Assembly (NCBI RefSeq): GCF_000026945.1
Contig: NC_012860.1
Coordinates: 930,001-994,000, forward strand
Origin: Candida dubliniensis CD36
Taxonomy: Eukaryota > Ascomycota > Pichiomycetes > Serinales > Debaryomycetaceae
Direction of reading: 5' to 3'
DNA length: 64,000 nucleotides
Below the pieces are notes generated by a model. The model was given only the letters and a program-made list of their open reading frames with translations, was not told the origin of the DNA and did no database searches. Within the stretch, counting starts at the first letter, position 1. Each line of letters opens with the position of its first letter. Of the stretch, positions 10,387 to 20,415 are shown in pieces. The translations under genes and the position numbers were made by a program.

Positions 10387-13251
10387 TTATTTAGTATAGC
10401 CGTTTACTTCAAGCCATTCATAGATGGATTTGGCGTCACGATCGGTCCATTTCGTCTTAGCTGTAATGATATCTAACGATTGAGCCAAACTCTGGTCATA
10501 ACCTTTATTATCCTTTTGTGCAAAGAATTCTTCGACTTTTTTCTTCTGTTCTTCTTTAGTGAAACCAGAAGTGGCCAAAGTGACTACTGATCCTAACATT
10601 GATAATCCAGGAGGTAACAAAATGTAAATTTGATCCCAGTTTTGAGATAACCAAGTCCACAATTTTTCAACACCTAATTTATGGGCTCTCAAGCCTTGCA
10701 TAGGGATATAAATATCTTGTTGCTTAACAATATCTGTTTGCAATAACAAACCTGTGACTTTGTCCAAAATCTCTGGTTTGGTAAATCTACCAAATGATCT
10801 TAAAGCAGCAATCTTTTCTTCAACTGACAGTGGGTTTCTGTAGATTTGGTACAATTCGTCAAATGTTTTTTCATCACCATATTTAGCGTTGGTGTTGAAA
10901 ATGGAAGCTCTCAAGTTTGGATGAATAGCCTTTTTGTCCCCAGAAACAAATTTAGCAAAAGCTTCTTTAGCAAAAGCAACAGCTTCAGGGTCTTCTGCAT
11001 TTGCAGCAGAAGCAAACAATGAAGATTTCAATTGTTGGTCAGCAAAAGAGTCATCAGCACTGAATTCCCAACCGGTTTCCTTTAATTTTTCGCTTATCAA
11101 ATCTCTAGTGAAAACTTCCAAAGCTTTCTTGGTTGCTTCATCTTCAAACATAAGAGCAGCTTTAATTGATCCAATTCTGGTCAAAATTTCATTCCAAACA
11201 ACATAGTTGCTTTCTTTAGACCAAGATTTCACCAAGTCCAACAAGCTTGATGTTTCAATAAACCCAGAAGAAGCCAAAGAGCCAGCATCAGCAACTAAAC
11301 CAACACGATCTTCAACTGAAAGCTTACCTTCGACACCAGCTTTACCCAATTTAGTCCAACGGGCTGGCTCATATGCAGTTCTGTAGATACCACTTTGGTC
11401 ACCGTTGATTTTGAAAAAGTCATCAGAGGTTGGAAGTTTAATTGTCTTGGATCTTGTTTCTAACACCAGGGATTCATCAACACCTTCACTAGTTTTCAAT
11501 CCCAAAAATACTGGGTACAAAGTTTGATCTTCGTTTTCTTTGACATCACCTGTGGCCAAGAATCGATTTTGAGTAACTTTGATTTCACCATTGCCAATCT
11601 CTTCTACTTTCACAATTGGGAACCCAATGTTCTTAGTCCAGATATCCATAACTTTAACAACATCTTCGCCAGAAGCTTCACTCAAGGCTTCCCATAAATC
11701 AGATGTTTTGGTATTGCCCCACTTGTGTTTTTTCAAGTAGTTGGATACACCTTTAACGAAAACGTCTTCGCCTAACCATTTGGAAATCATTCTTAACAAA
11801 GAAGAACCTTTTGAGTAAGAAATAGCGTCAAAGATCTGGTTGATTTCATCAGCTCTTTTAACAGGAACTTCAATTGGGTGAGAAGCTCTCAAAGCATCCA
11901 ATGTCAAGGCATGTTGCAACGAATCAGAAACATATGATTCCCAAACTTTCCAGTCTGGGTACAAGGAGTTACAAGCGTACCAAGACATCCAGGTTGCAAA
12001 CCCTTCATTCAACCACAAACCGTCCCAAAATTCCATAGTAACCAAGTCACCAAACCATTGATGAGCTAATTCGTGCATCACAACTTCTGTGACTCTTTGT
12101 TTGGTGTTCACATTAGTATTCTCGGCATCAATCAACAAGTCAGCGGTTCTGAATGTAACAAGTCCACAATTTTCCATGGCCCCTGCACTGAAACTTGGCA
12201 CGGCAACCATATCCAATTTGTCGTATGGATAATCAATACCAAATTGTTGATCAAAAAATTTCAAAGTTTGGGCAGCAATGTTGGCGGAGTATTCCCCTAA
12301 ATGTTCAGTTCCCGGGGTCGAGTAAACACGAATTGGAACTCTGTAGCTGTCGTTTGAGATGTATCTCAAGTCACCAACAATAAATGCTACAAGGTAAGTA
12401 GACATTAATGGGGTAGTTTGGAAAGTAACCTTCTTCTTGTTACCATCAAGAGAAACAGTTTCCTTTTCTGATGAGTTGGATAAACAAACCAAATCTTTAT
12501 CAGCAATCAATGAAATAGTGAATTTGGACTTTGCTGCAGGTTCATCATAAGAAGGAAATGCTCTACGACAATCAGTAGGCTCCATTTGAGTAGTTGCCAT
12601 GTATTTGGTCTTACCGTCTTCTTGGTAAGAAGCTCTGTAAAAACCGGCCATCTTGTCATTTAATTCACCAGTAAATTTGATGTATAATTTAGCAATTGAG
12701 TCAACAGTCAAGTAATCTTCAAATTTGAAAGTAACAGTTTGCTTGTTGGCATCAAAGCTAATATCAGTAACAGCTTTACCATCAATCTTGGCTTCTTGAA
12801 CTTCAATTTCCAAAGAGTTTAAGGTGATGAAATTGGTTTTCTCATTGACTTGAAAGTCAATGGTTTCTTCTCCTTTGAAAGTGAAATTCTCAAAGATTGG
12901 TTCGATGGTTAAATCGTAATGCAATGGCTTGACATTTGTTGGTAAAACTTCTCTTTCTTGAGTGACAACAGATGCAGAGTTGTCTGAAAAACTGGAATGA
13001 CGACACATCGATGAATAGCTTAGTTTTTGTCCAATTGAAGAAAAAGCTGAGTTGGATATTTTGTGGAAGGGGACAGTGTGTCTATTTGTATTTTTGTTCA
13101 CGGAATTTGGGGTTTTGCCTACAGTGTCGTGTGTATGTGAATTTTTCGAAAAAAAAGATTTGTTAATGTTCAAAATAGTGATGCCGTAGTATAGGTTGGG
13201 TCTATACTTACCGGTACTTGAAATAACGCCTTTTCGAACACTGGAAAACAT
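10387..13251 (-). CDS. APE2: M1-family zinc aminopeptidase (Ape2/Aap1)
   Basis: A 954-aa protein with an ATG at 13251. The peptidase core begins near residue 100 (REVLPTNVKPLHYDL). It carries the exopeptidase motif GAMEN (about 355-359) and the zinc site HELAHQWFGD (about 391), with the distal glutamate in LWLNEGFATW. The C-terminal ERAP1-like helical domain is complete. M1 enzymes remove N-terminal residues; yeast Ape2 favours leucine. The first about 95 residues are Ser/Asn/Lys-rich, look like a targeting leader, and are less conserved; a second in-frame ATG (MCRHSSFS, about residue 82) could give a form lacking it. A GTAAGT donor, branch-like TTAAC and TAG acceptor fall in this leader and would remove exactly 31 codons in frame (see findings). 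Confidence 0.95.
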   Translation of the reverse strand: MFSSVRKGVISSTGKYRPNLYYGITILNINKSFFSKNSHTHDTVGKTPNSVNKNTNRHTVPFHKISNSAFSSIGQKLSYSSMCRHSSFSDNSASVVTQEREVLPTNVKPLHYDLTIEPIFENFTFKGEETIDFQVNEKTNFITLNSLEIEVQEAKIDGKAVTDISFDANKQTVTFKFEDYLTVDSIAKLYIKFTGELNDKMAGFYRASYQEDGKTKYMATTQMEPTDCRRAFPSYDEPAAKSKFTISLIADKDLVCLSNSSEKETVSLDGNKKKVTFQTTPLMSTYLVAFIVGDLRYISNDSYRVPIRVYSTPGTEHLGEYSANIAAQTLKFFDQQFGIDYPYDKLDMVAVPSFSAGAMENCGLVTFRTADLLIDAENTNVNTKQRVTEVVMHELAHQWFGDLVTMEFWDGLWLNEGFATWMSWYACNSLYPDWKVWESYVSDSLQHALTLDALRASHPIEVPVKRADEINQIFDAISYSKGSSLLRMISKWLGEDVFVKGVSNYLKKHKWGNTKTSDLWEALSEASGEDVVKVMDIWTKNIGFPIVKVEEIGNGEIKVTQNRFLATGDVKENEDQTLYPVFLGLKTSEGVDESLVLETRSKTIKLPTSDDFFKINGDQSGIYRTAYEPARWTKLGKAGVEGKLSVEDRVGLVADAGSLASSGFIETSSLLDLVKSWSKESNYVVWNEILTRIGSIKAALMFEDEATKKALEVFTRDLISEKLKETGWEFSADDSFADQQLKSSLFASAANAEDPEAVAFAKEAFAKFVSGDKKAIHPNLRASIFNTNAKYGDEKTFDELYQIYRNPLSVEEKIAALRSFGRFTKPEILDKVTGLLLQTDIVKQQDIYIPMQGLRAHKLGVEKLWTWLSQNWDQIYILLPPGLSMLGSVVTLATSGFTKEEQKKKVEEFFAQKDNKGYDQSLAQSLDIITAKTKWTDRDAKSIYEWLEVNGYTK
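13119..13211 (-). other. Candidate in-frame intron in the APE2 leader
   Basis: On the coding strand GTAAGTATAG follows codon 13 plus one base. CATTAAC followed by a T8 tract lies in the middle, and the segment ends ACTGTAG. Its length is 93 nt, a multiple of three with no stop, so spliced and unspliced products would both be full-length proteins. S. cerevisiae APE2 also has, to my knowledge, a 5' intron. Splicing here is inferred. Confidence 0.4.
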
Positions 13252-13798
13252 GATACAAAATATACAGCTATAATGTAACCCTAATGGCTAGAGAGGTAGG
13301 TTATCCAATCCAATTCTTTTTCTTTTCGCCAACAGAAGTTTGTCTACAAGTATTGGTATCACGCAACAGTCTTACCTTTTTTTTTTTTTTTTTTTTTTTC
13401 ACTTTGGAGGTTCTAGGCTTCCTACAACCGTAGGATACTTTCTCACAGAAATTTGCCTAAAGTAAGCAAAGGCGAAGGAAAGAAAGTAGTTACAAAAGAA
13501 GGTTTTCAAACGGCAAAAAAAACACGAGAGAGAATAAGGCAAAAAGAGAAAACCTGTCTCTTTGTAAAGTATTATTTGAAGCCACTGGACCAGATGGGTT
13601 CAAATGTACAAAACTAGTGACGGGAAACGGTTCCGATGAATTGAATAATTCTAATTACTATTCTAAACGCCGTGTTCCTTATAAGATGTTCACTCTACGA
13701 TTCATGTATAATTTGACATTTTTGAACTTTCGTTTTGTTTACCAAATCTATACAACTAGTCTCGACTTTCCAATTTTCATAAAACTCAATATCTTGGT
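13252..13798. other. Intergenic: APE2 promoter and ESS1 3' flank
   Basis: No gene is supported. It has a 23-base T run (13377-13399) and purine-rich stretches. A 68-codon frame at 13617-13823 has no recognisable features. Confidence 0.6.
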
Positions 13799-14332
13799 TT
13801 ACCCTGTTCTTTGGAGGATGTGAACACCACTGTTGGTTTCAATTATATTACTGACTTCTCCAACATGCAAATTAAATGCGGCTTCTTCGAACGGTGGTTG
13901 CATTTGTCCTTTGCTAAAAAACCCTAAATCACCACCTCTGTCATGGGAGCTACAGTCACTTTCAGTAGTTGCCAATTCGCTTAGTTTAACCTCACCACTC
14001 AATATTCTTTCCAAATGTTTCTTTAATATCTGTATAGATTCGTCTCTAGTTCTGGTTATCCCATCCGGCGACTTCCATGATTTGGGTTTTCTTGATTGAT
14101 TATTCTTGATCAACAAATGAGAAACTCTCACCTGCCCATCTTCATTCACAAGTGGCTTGTACCCGTTGTTTTTTAATTTTGCGATGTATGGATTCAATAC
14201 TTCTTTGTCAGTACCATAAGGCGGATCCCAAGACGACTCATTGGTAGATTGATTCAAGAAATACTCTTTGTTGTGTGTTCTAGACACTCTAATTGTCCAA
14301 TTAGGTGGTAAGCCAGTTGATGTAGATGCCAT
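13799..14332 (-). CDS. ESS1: Parvulin peptidyl-prolyl isomerase Ess1/Pin1
   Basis: A 177-aa protein. The frame is open further upstream, but only from a TTG codon; the ATG at 14332 gives MASTSTGLPPNW, which begins directly with the WW domain (residues about 7-40, two Trp and the Pro of SSWDPP). The parvulin domain follows from about residue 65: RVSHLLIKN, then the phosphate-binding basic patch (RKPKSWKSPDGITR), and RGGDLGFFSKGQMQPPFEEAAF near the C-terminus. The linker between the domains is longer than in human Pin1, as known for the Candida enzyme. It isomerises phospho-Ser-Pro bonds in the RNA polymerase II tail and is essential for growth and morphogenesis in C. albicans. Confidence 0.95.
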   Translation of the reverse strand: MASTSTGLPPNWTIRVSRTHNKEYFLNQSTNESSWDPPYGTDKEVLNPYIAKLKNNGYKPLVNEDGQVRVSHLLIKNNQSRKPKSWKSPDGITRTRDESIQILKKHLERILSGEVKLSELATTESDCSSHDRGGDLGFFSKGQMQPPFEEAAFNLHVGEVSNIIETNSGVHILQRTG

Positions 14333-14514
14333 GATGATGATATACCACTGCAAAAGAACTAGATTCAGTTGATGACAAAAGGCAGCAATGAAAATTCCTG
14401 TGTTGATCAAGAAGATACAAAAGAGAGAAGTTTTGGGAATTTTACACTACCTTAATATCTATTACCAGATGAATTTCAACTATATATCTATTCAAGTGAT
14501 GATTACTTGGGTGT

Positions 14515-15354
14515 CTAAATGCCTCTTGTCTTCAATGCTTCTTTAACCTGGTTGGCGACAACATCTATTGGTTGATCGCATCTAACCTTAACGACTTTCC
14601 CCTGTTTGTCAAAGTAATCGACAACTGGCATGGAAGTGTCGATGAATGTCTTGAATCTCTTTTTGATACTTTCAATGTTGTCATCAGTTCTTCCACTTGT
14701 TTTGCCTCTTTCTAATAATCTTTCTAACATTACCTGTTCAGGACATTCAAAAAATAATGTAAATGCAGACTTGGCGATGGTATTTTCAAAAGTCAATGCT
14801 TGATCCATCTTTCTAGGGAAACCGTCAACCAAGAACTTTGTTTTCCCCTGTTCATAGTTTTCTTTGATGGCCTGTTTCAACAAAGCAACAGTTACCTCTT
14901 GGGGAACAATTTCACCTTCTCTGATATATTTGGCAATAAGTTCACCATATTTGGAGCCTGGTCTATTCTGTTCAGCTCTTAACAAATCTCCAGCTGACAA
15001 ATGAACAAATCCCTTTTCCTTGACTAATTTGTCTGATTGGGTGCCCTTTCCAGATCCTGGTCCACCCAAAACAAAAATGACTGAAACTTTACCTTCAGAA
15101 AACTCTGGTTTATCACCTGATTCACTGGGTTCAAATGCAGATTTAGGTGTCTCCTTGTTGTAGAAAGAAGCAGCAACGGTTGAACCAATAGCTAAAGTAC
15201 CCAATACCGCAAGAAGTTTTCCTTTGGAGTATTTTGGTGGAGGTGTGGAATTGGTCTTGCTTGAATTGAATCTTTTGAAACATTGTGATATAGCTTTTTG
15301 TCTAGCAAAACCACTAGCAATTTGCCTACCTGCTAAAACTTGTCTTGAAAGCAT
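14515..15354 (-). CDS. URA6: UMP/CMP kinase (uridylate kinase) with membrane leader
   Basis: A 279-aa protein with an ATG at 15354. The kinase domain starts near residue 88: P-loop GGPGSGKGTQ, NMP-binding FVHLSAGDLLRAEQNR, GEIVPQEVTVALL, FLVDGFPRKMDQA, and lid ERGKTSGRTDDN. The segments GFPRKMDQA and SGR.DDNIESIKKRF are diagnostic for the UMP/CMP branch rather than adenylate kinase, and match yeast Ura6. It phosphorylates UMP (and CMP/AMP) with ATP in pyrimidine synthesis. Ahead of the kinase lie an Arg-rich presequence and a hydrophobic stretch (LLAVLGTLAIGSTVAASFY, about 48-66), suggesting attachment to a mitochondrial membrane. Confidence 0.92.
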   Translation of the reverse strand: MLSRQVLAGRQIASGFARQKAISQCFKRFNSSKTNSTPPPKYSKGKLLAVLGTLAIGSTVAASFYNKETPKSAFEPSESGDKPEFSEGKVSVIFVLGGPGSGKGTQSDKLVKEKGFVHLSAGDLLRAEQNRPGSKYGELIAKYIREGEIVPQEVTVALLKQAIKENYEQGKTKFLVDGFPRKMDQALTFENTIAKSAFTLFFECPEQVMLERLLERGKTSGRTDDNIESIKKRFKTFIDTSMPVVDYFDKQGKVVKVRCDQPIDVVANQVKEALKTRGI

Positions 15355-15691
15355 TGTTGAAGAAAAAAAAAAAAAGACAATTGGTGAACGTTTCAGGTTG
15401 TTAATGATGTAATGAAAATCTTAATGAAATTTTTGATTTCATTTTTTTTTTTTCGTGATTTATCGTCACTGTTGAATTTTTAGTGCCAATAAATTGCAAT
15501 TATTCTACGAAAAAGAACTCACGATTAAGAACTGGGTTGCTTTGCACGAAAAAGAATCTACAACAACAACAACTAGTACACCAAAACATTGCAAATAAAT
15601 CAAATATACTTCATTATTCTATAACGGATCTACAATTTTTACACCAACAAAACTCTTAAAGTTTAACCACATAATGTTTGAATCCCCATAT
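15355..15691. other. Intergenic: URA6 promoter and SDR 3' flank
   Basis: Holds a perfect 8-bp inverted repeat with a 5-nt loop at 15423-15443 (AATGAAAT/ATTTCATT), followed by a T run. No gene is seen. Confidence 0.6.
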
Positions 15692-16520
15692 TTATAATTG
15701 ATAAGCCTTAAGGATCTCGTCATTGTATCTTAAAAATTTACCATTCAAATCCTCTGGCCATCCTTGCAAGGCCAATTTTGCATATACGGTTCCTGGCTCT
15801 TCAGGTGGAGCCAATTGTTTATTTTCGTGTAATTCAATAAACCTTTGCAAACCTTCTGGTGTCATATTCTTCCCAAATTTCTCTCTAATATCAGTTTGCA
15901 TCTCAGTGTTCACTACACCTGGAGCAATGGAAATAGCTTGAATATCTTTCTCATCACTAGCCAAGGACAAAATTAAATGGTTTAAAGCTGCCTTAGATGA
16001 ACCATATGCGTACCATCCACTGTAAGCTTTTGTGGCTGCTCCAGAAGAAACAGCAACAACCTTACCATTAACTTTCTTCAAATGCGGCAAACTGAGCTTA
16101 ATTAATTCAACAACAGCAAACAAATTGATATCATACAACCTTTTCCATTCATCAACAGAGGTTGATTCAATAGGACCAACAGGTTCCAAAACACCAGCGT
16201 TTGCAATTATCGAGTTCAATTGTCCAAATTTAGAAACTGCCAACTCAACCGCTTTTTTGGAAGTTTCTGGGTCTGTAATATCACCAGCAACAAACCCGAC
16301 TCTATCTGAGCCATAAGTGTTTGCAAGTACTTTTAGTGGTGCTTCTGTTCTTGCCACAGCAATAACTTTTGTATTAGGATCTTTCAAAAGTACTTCTGCA
16401 ATTGCTTTGCCAATACCTAAAAGCAGATGTTAATAACTTGACTCACTCTAATAATTTAGTAATATACAATTGATACAACATACCTCTTGAGGCACCGGTA
16501 ATTATAGATACATGAGACAT
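15692..16520 (-). CDS. Short-chain dehydrogenase, Irc24/YIR035C-like (tandem copy 1)
   Basis: This is a two-exon gene: exon 1 16484-16520, intron 16417-16483, exon 2 15692-16416, giving 253 aa. Exon 1 encodes MSHVSIITGASR plus one base; joining restores the NADP-binding TGASRGIGKA, which is split in the genomic frame. The SDR motifs are complete: NAG (IIANAGVLEP), catalytic Ser in VSSGA, and YxxxK in YAYGSSKAAL. The C-terminus (LNGKFLRYNDEIL) and overall length match the yeast YIR035C/IRC24 benzil-reductase-like family. The substrate is unknown. It lies about 200 bp from a close paralog with an intron at the same place. Confidence 0.88.
16417..16483 (-). other. Intron of SDR copy 1
   Basis: GTATGT donor, TTAAC-type branch site close to the 3' end, TTTTAG acceptor; 67 nt. 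Removal joins the Gly codon of TGASRG (G|GT). Confidence 0.88.
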
Positions 16521-16721
16521 CACAGATTGAATGAAGAAGAAGAAGAATTACTAGTTTAGAAAGCCAATTTATTCTCATCCACAGAAAAATAAGTTTTGGA
16601 GAACGAAGTCGGATTTTGCGCAATACATTCTTTCTAGAGTGAAAAGTTGCTCGAACATATATCTAACAGAATGAAAAAGCAGTAAATACAATACCTATAG
16701 TTCTATAAGGATAGCTTTTGT

Positions 16722-17554
16722 CTACATTTGATAGTCTTTAAGAAGGGCATCATCAAAATCTAAGTATTTCCCGTTCAAATCTTCTGACCAACCCTTCAAG
16801 GCCAAGTTAGCATAAACTGTACCTGGTTCTTCTGGAGAAACCAACTTTTCATTCTTGTGTAAATCAACAAATTGCTGGAAAGCTTCTTCCTTCATATTTT
16901 TGCCAAATTTTTCTCTAATGTCATTTTGCATTTCAGTGTCAACGACACCTGGAGCAACAGCAATGGCTTGGATATCTTTTTCTTCAGAAGCCAAAGAGAA
17001 CATCAAATGGTTCAATGCAGCTTTAGAAGAACCATAAGCATACCAACCGTTGAAAGCTGTGAAGGCAGCAATTGAAGAAACACCAATGACTTTACCGTTA
17101 GTTTTCTTTAAATGTGGCAAACTGTGTTTGATTAACTCAACTACAGAAAATACGTTAATGTCATACAATCGTTTCCATTGATCAACAGATGTGTTTTCTA
17201 TTGGACCTATTGGATCCAACACACCGGCATTAGCAATGACAGCATTTAATTGACCAAAGTTGGAAATAGCAGTCTCAACAGCTTTCTTAGAAGTAGCTGG
17301 GTCAGTAATATCACCAGCGACAAATGCTACTCTATCTGAGCCGTGTTGCTTTTGGAAAGATTCCAATGGAGCTTGAGATCTAGCAACAATCACAACTTTT
17401 GAAGATGGGTTTTTCAAAAGAATTTGAGCAATGGCCTTACCAATACCTTTACTAGAGTTAGTATTGGACTTCACTTTATAATTCTAAACATCATTGATAG
17501 TGGTTTCTAATACATACCTCTGGAAGCACCAGTTACAATTGAAACGTGAGACAT
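16722..17554 (-). CDS. Short-chain dehydrogenase, Irc24/YIR035C-like (tandem copy 2)
   Basis: A two-exon gene: exon 1 17518-17554, intron 17447-17517, exon 2 16722-17446, giving 253 aa. It starts MSHVSIVTGASRGIGKAIAQ once spliced. Motifs: IANAGVLDP, VSSIAAF, and YAYGSSKAAL with the catalytic Tyr and Lys. Protein length and intron phase are identical to the neighbouring copy, and most residues are shared, so this is a tandem duplication that took place after the intron was acquired. An unspliced reading would begin at an ATG within the intron and lack the cofactor-binding glycine motif start, so the spliced model is preferred. NADPH-dependent carbonyl reduction is the likely activity; the substrate is unknown. 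Confidence 0.88.
17447..17517 (-). other. Intron of SDR copy 2 with tandem 3' AGs
   Basis: GTATGT donor, perfect TACTAAC branch site, then CTAG and five bases later AAAG. Only the second AG keeps the reading frame (TGASRG|IGKA); 71 nt. Confidence 0.88.
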
Positions 17555-18019
17555 GATAAGTATAATATAACTCGAATATAGATAGGTTGATTTCTATAAG
17601 AAACTTAAAGAAAAGAAAGCAACTAAAGTGAAGTAAAAAAATTTTAAAATAGTAATCACAGTTTTAAAAATTAGACCAAAAATATCCCAATTTAAATCCT
17701 CATCGCCTTCGTAGATCCCATTCAAAGCATGCCTGCGCTATATGGGCTTCCATCTTTATACTAAAAATGTTGTACTTTGTAAGACCGGAACACACTTTTG
17801 TCCTACATTATCGCAAATATTCCGTGGATAAAAGCTTCCATGCGACCACCACCATATAGAAGCCCAGTAGTAGTAGGCGGATAGGGCCATCTCCACCAAC
17901 CGGAGTTTAGAAAGAAAAAAAAAAAAAAGCAAAAGCAAAAAAAATATTCAGTTTGGTTCTAGAAGACACATTACAGTAATAGCAAATTATTCAATTTTCC
18001 TATAAAATACATACAGCAT
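17555..18019. other. Intergenic between SDR genes
   Basis: No gene is supported. A-rich tracts lie at about 17914-17945. A 60-codon minus-strand frame (17756-17938) shows no recognisable features. Confidence 0.6.
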
Positions 18020-18829
18020 CTAAAAATGAGCAGCTGGTTGGTTATTATGTGCTCCTCCATCAAGAGGAACAATGGTACCATTCACATAATTGGACTGTTT
18101 TGAACACAAGAAGATCAACAAAGATTGGATATCTTCCTTTTCACCCAATCTACCTCTTGGGTTGGTTGATGTCAAGGCTTCACCAGCAGCTTCGATCAAA
18201 CCATTGGCCATCTTCGATGGGAAAAAACCCGGGGCAATTGAATTTACATTAATATGTCTTGGGGCAAATTGAACAGACAAGTTTCTTCCCAAATGAGATA
18301 CTGCGGCTTTGGACGACAAATAACCGTATACACCGACCATATCGTTAGTCGAGTAACTAATGACCGAGGACATAAGTATCAATCTAGAAGGATCCTCTTT
18401 AGTACCAGCTTTTTCCAACAATGGAGTGAATAACTTGATGGTGTGGTAAACGGCAACAACATTCAAGTTGAGGACTTTTTTCACTGCTGATACTGGATGG
18501 TCTTCTAATGGAGCACCCCAAGAAGCACCAGCGTTGGCAACTAAAATGTCAACTTTGTCGACTTGTTTGGCTATTTCAGCGTAGAATTTTTCACATTCTT
18601 CCTCAACAGCAATGTCAGCTGGATACGAAATAACTTTACAATTCTTGTTGTTGTCTTTGGCAAGTTTTTCTAAATACTTTTGAGCTTCTTCACAAGCTTT
18701 TGCCTTTCTTGATGTAATAACCACAGTGGAGGCACCGTTCAATAACAAAGCCTCAGCACAGTATAAACCCAAACCACGAGTGCCACCAGTTACAACAGCA
18801 ATTTTCCCATTGACATTAAAATCGACCAT
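18020..18829 (-). CDS. Classical short-chain dehydrogenase/reductase
   Basis: A 269-aa protein with an ATG at 18829. Cofactor motif TGGTRGLG near residue 15, NAG in LVANAGASW, catalytic Ser in LMSSVIS and YxxxK in YGYLSSKAAV, then IAPGFFPSKM and the C-terminal YVNGTIVPLDGGAHN typical of classical SDRs that end after a GG-rich strand. The pattern is like RhlG/gluconate-5-dehydrogenase-type reductases and differs clearly from the two tandem SDRs next door. Arg/Ser residues after the second beta strand (SRKAKA) suggest NADPH preference. No intron is needed. The substrate cannot be told from sequence. Confidence 0.85.
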   Translation of the reverse strand: MVDFNVNGKIAVVTGGTRGLGLYCAEALLLNGASTVVITSRKAKACEEAQKYLEKLAKDNNKNCKVISYPADIAVEEECEKFYAEIAKQVDKVDILVANAGASWGAPLEDHPVSAVKKVLNLNVVAVYHTIKLFTPLLEKAGTKEDPSRLILMSSVISYSTNDMVGVYGYLSSKAAVSHLGRNLSVQFAPRHINVNSIAPGFFPSKMANGLIEAAGEALTSTNPRGRLGEKEDIQSLLIFLCSKQSNYVNGTIVPLDGGAHNNQPAAHF

Positions 18830-19412
18830 TTTCGTAATATATAATATAGTAGTAGAATTGAGGATAATAAAAAAAAATTAGAAAAAAAAAAAAAAAGAAT
18901 GTTGAAATAAGATAGATTTGATTACTTATTTATGTATTTATCTTTTAATTTTTCGCTTTGCATATTTAGGTTTGCTGATGAGTATGGGGTAAAGTACATT
19001 TCCTCTGTTTTTTATTTTTTTTTTTCCGTTGGTAGAGTATCTCCACTTTTCATTGTTCTGTGGTGACCGAGGCTGATGATAATTCTAGATAAACATATTT
19101 TTCTTGTTCTTATTCAATTATTGATCCCTTTAGCCCAAAGTGGAAGATGTTGAGAGAGCCATCAAGTATGTGCTGTTATTTTCATATACATAAGCAATTC
19201 CACATGGTTCCACTGAAAGCTTACGGATTCAATATTTAATGAACCATTTGTTAATCTTGTTGAAACCGGAAAAACTGTGAAATCCGCAAATACTATAGAT
19301 AATTTTTTATTATACATAGCAAACATATATATCTATGCAGTAAGGTTCTCTGTATACAAGATCGGCATTCAGATAGCACTCATAATACAAACCAAATCAT
19401 GATACCGATACC
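18830..19412. other. Intergenic: SDR promoter
   Basis: Contains A and T homopolymers near 18880-18895 and 19012-19025; no gene is seen. Confidence 0.6.
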
Positions 19413-19940
19413 TTATTTGTCGGTGGTAGTTGTGCCATGCTTTTTGTTGAACTTGCAATTTGAACGTTTGAGGCTTAGATCAGTGGTGAAATATATTTCA
19501 TGCTCTTCTAGTAGAAACACACAGCTTTCAAAAAACAATGAAAAATTAAAATCTATTAAGAACTTACCAACAGTTGCAATAGTCCTGAGTGCTGTAATAG
19601 CTATAAATGCAATAACGGATATAAGAAAGTTCGTAAACCCTACCACTATTTGATTATTGAATAACATTTTTATTATTCTAAACACATTTTTCATGACGCA
19701 AATAAAGTAATCACGTAATAGACCTGGAATCTCCTCTGTCTTATTGAGACCTTCTTGATATTCCACATTCTTGTTGTCTTCTTCCGATGAAAATGGAAAT
19801 GACTTTTTTCTAGGTACTTTCAATTTAGGTTTTACAGGTGAGTCAGTCTTCTGAATCGGAGTTTTTATGACGGCTTCATCTATGTTTGTGGCTGGTGGTT
19901 CAACCCAACGAACTCTTTTGACACCCATATTCATATTCAT
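19413..19940 (-). CDS. Putative small membrane protein, unknown
   Basis: A 175-aa open frame with an ATG at 19940; Met codons 3 and 5 are alternative starts. The N-terminal half is polar with basic stretches (KLKVPRKKSFPF). A strong hydrophobic segment at about residues 95-125 (VVGFTNFLISVIAFIAITAL) could span a membrane. I do not recognise the family. The codon composition resembles the flanking genes and the opposite-strand frame is short, so it is probably real, but it could be species-specific. Confidence 0.5.
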   Translation of the reverse strand: MNMNMGVKRVRWVEPPATNIDEAVIKTPIQKTDSPVKPKLKVPRKKSFPFSSEEDNKNVEYQEGLNKTEEIPGLLRDYFICVMKNVFRIIKMLFNNQIVVGFTNFLISVIAFIAITALRTIATVGKFLIDFNFSLFFESCVFLLEEHEIYFTTDLSLKRSNCKFNKKHGTTTTDK

Positions 19941-20367
19941 TCAAACTATTTTAGAGTTTGCATATCTCTATAAAATAAGTCTAAAAGGGATTTAGTAGCA
20001 AGAGCCAAAGACAAGTTAATCAAAACAAAATTAAGAGAATCTATCATTATTAAATATCATATCATTTTGTGAATCTCTAGGAAAATATAGCAATTTGTCA
20101 CCTTGTTAATCATCTAACAAGACCACAAACTATTGTGCAAACAAATGCAATATTTTCTTTTTTATTTTTTTTTTTCTTAGCAATGTGGGCTTGAGTAATA
20201 TACAGCAACGTTTGATTCACTTTCTTTTTTTTTTTTTTTCTAATTTCTATTTTCGGTTCTCTTGCAAACTTGAAATAAATGCTTTACAATTATAGTTGTT
20301 ATTTTACTAAGCGAGTCTTCCTTTTAAACTTTTTTTTGAATCAATGAATGATCCGAACATCAATACA

Positions 20368-20415
20368 GTTTGTTCGTTCCGATTGAAAGAAATTCAACAA
20401 TAGGAACGATCAAAC
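20368..20415. repeat. 18-bp inverted repeat with 12-nt loop
   Basis: Arms 20368-20385 and 20398-20415 are complementary at 16 of 18 positions (GTTTGTTCGTTCCGATTG against CAATAGGAACGATCAAAC). Confidence 0.8.
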
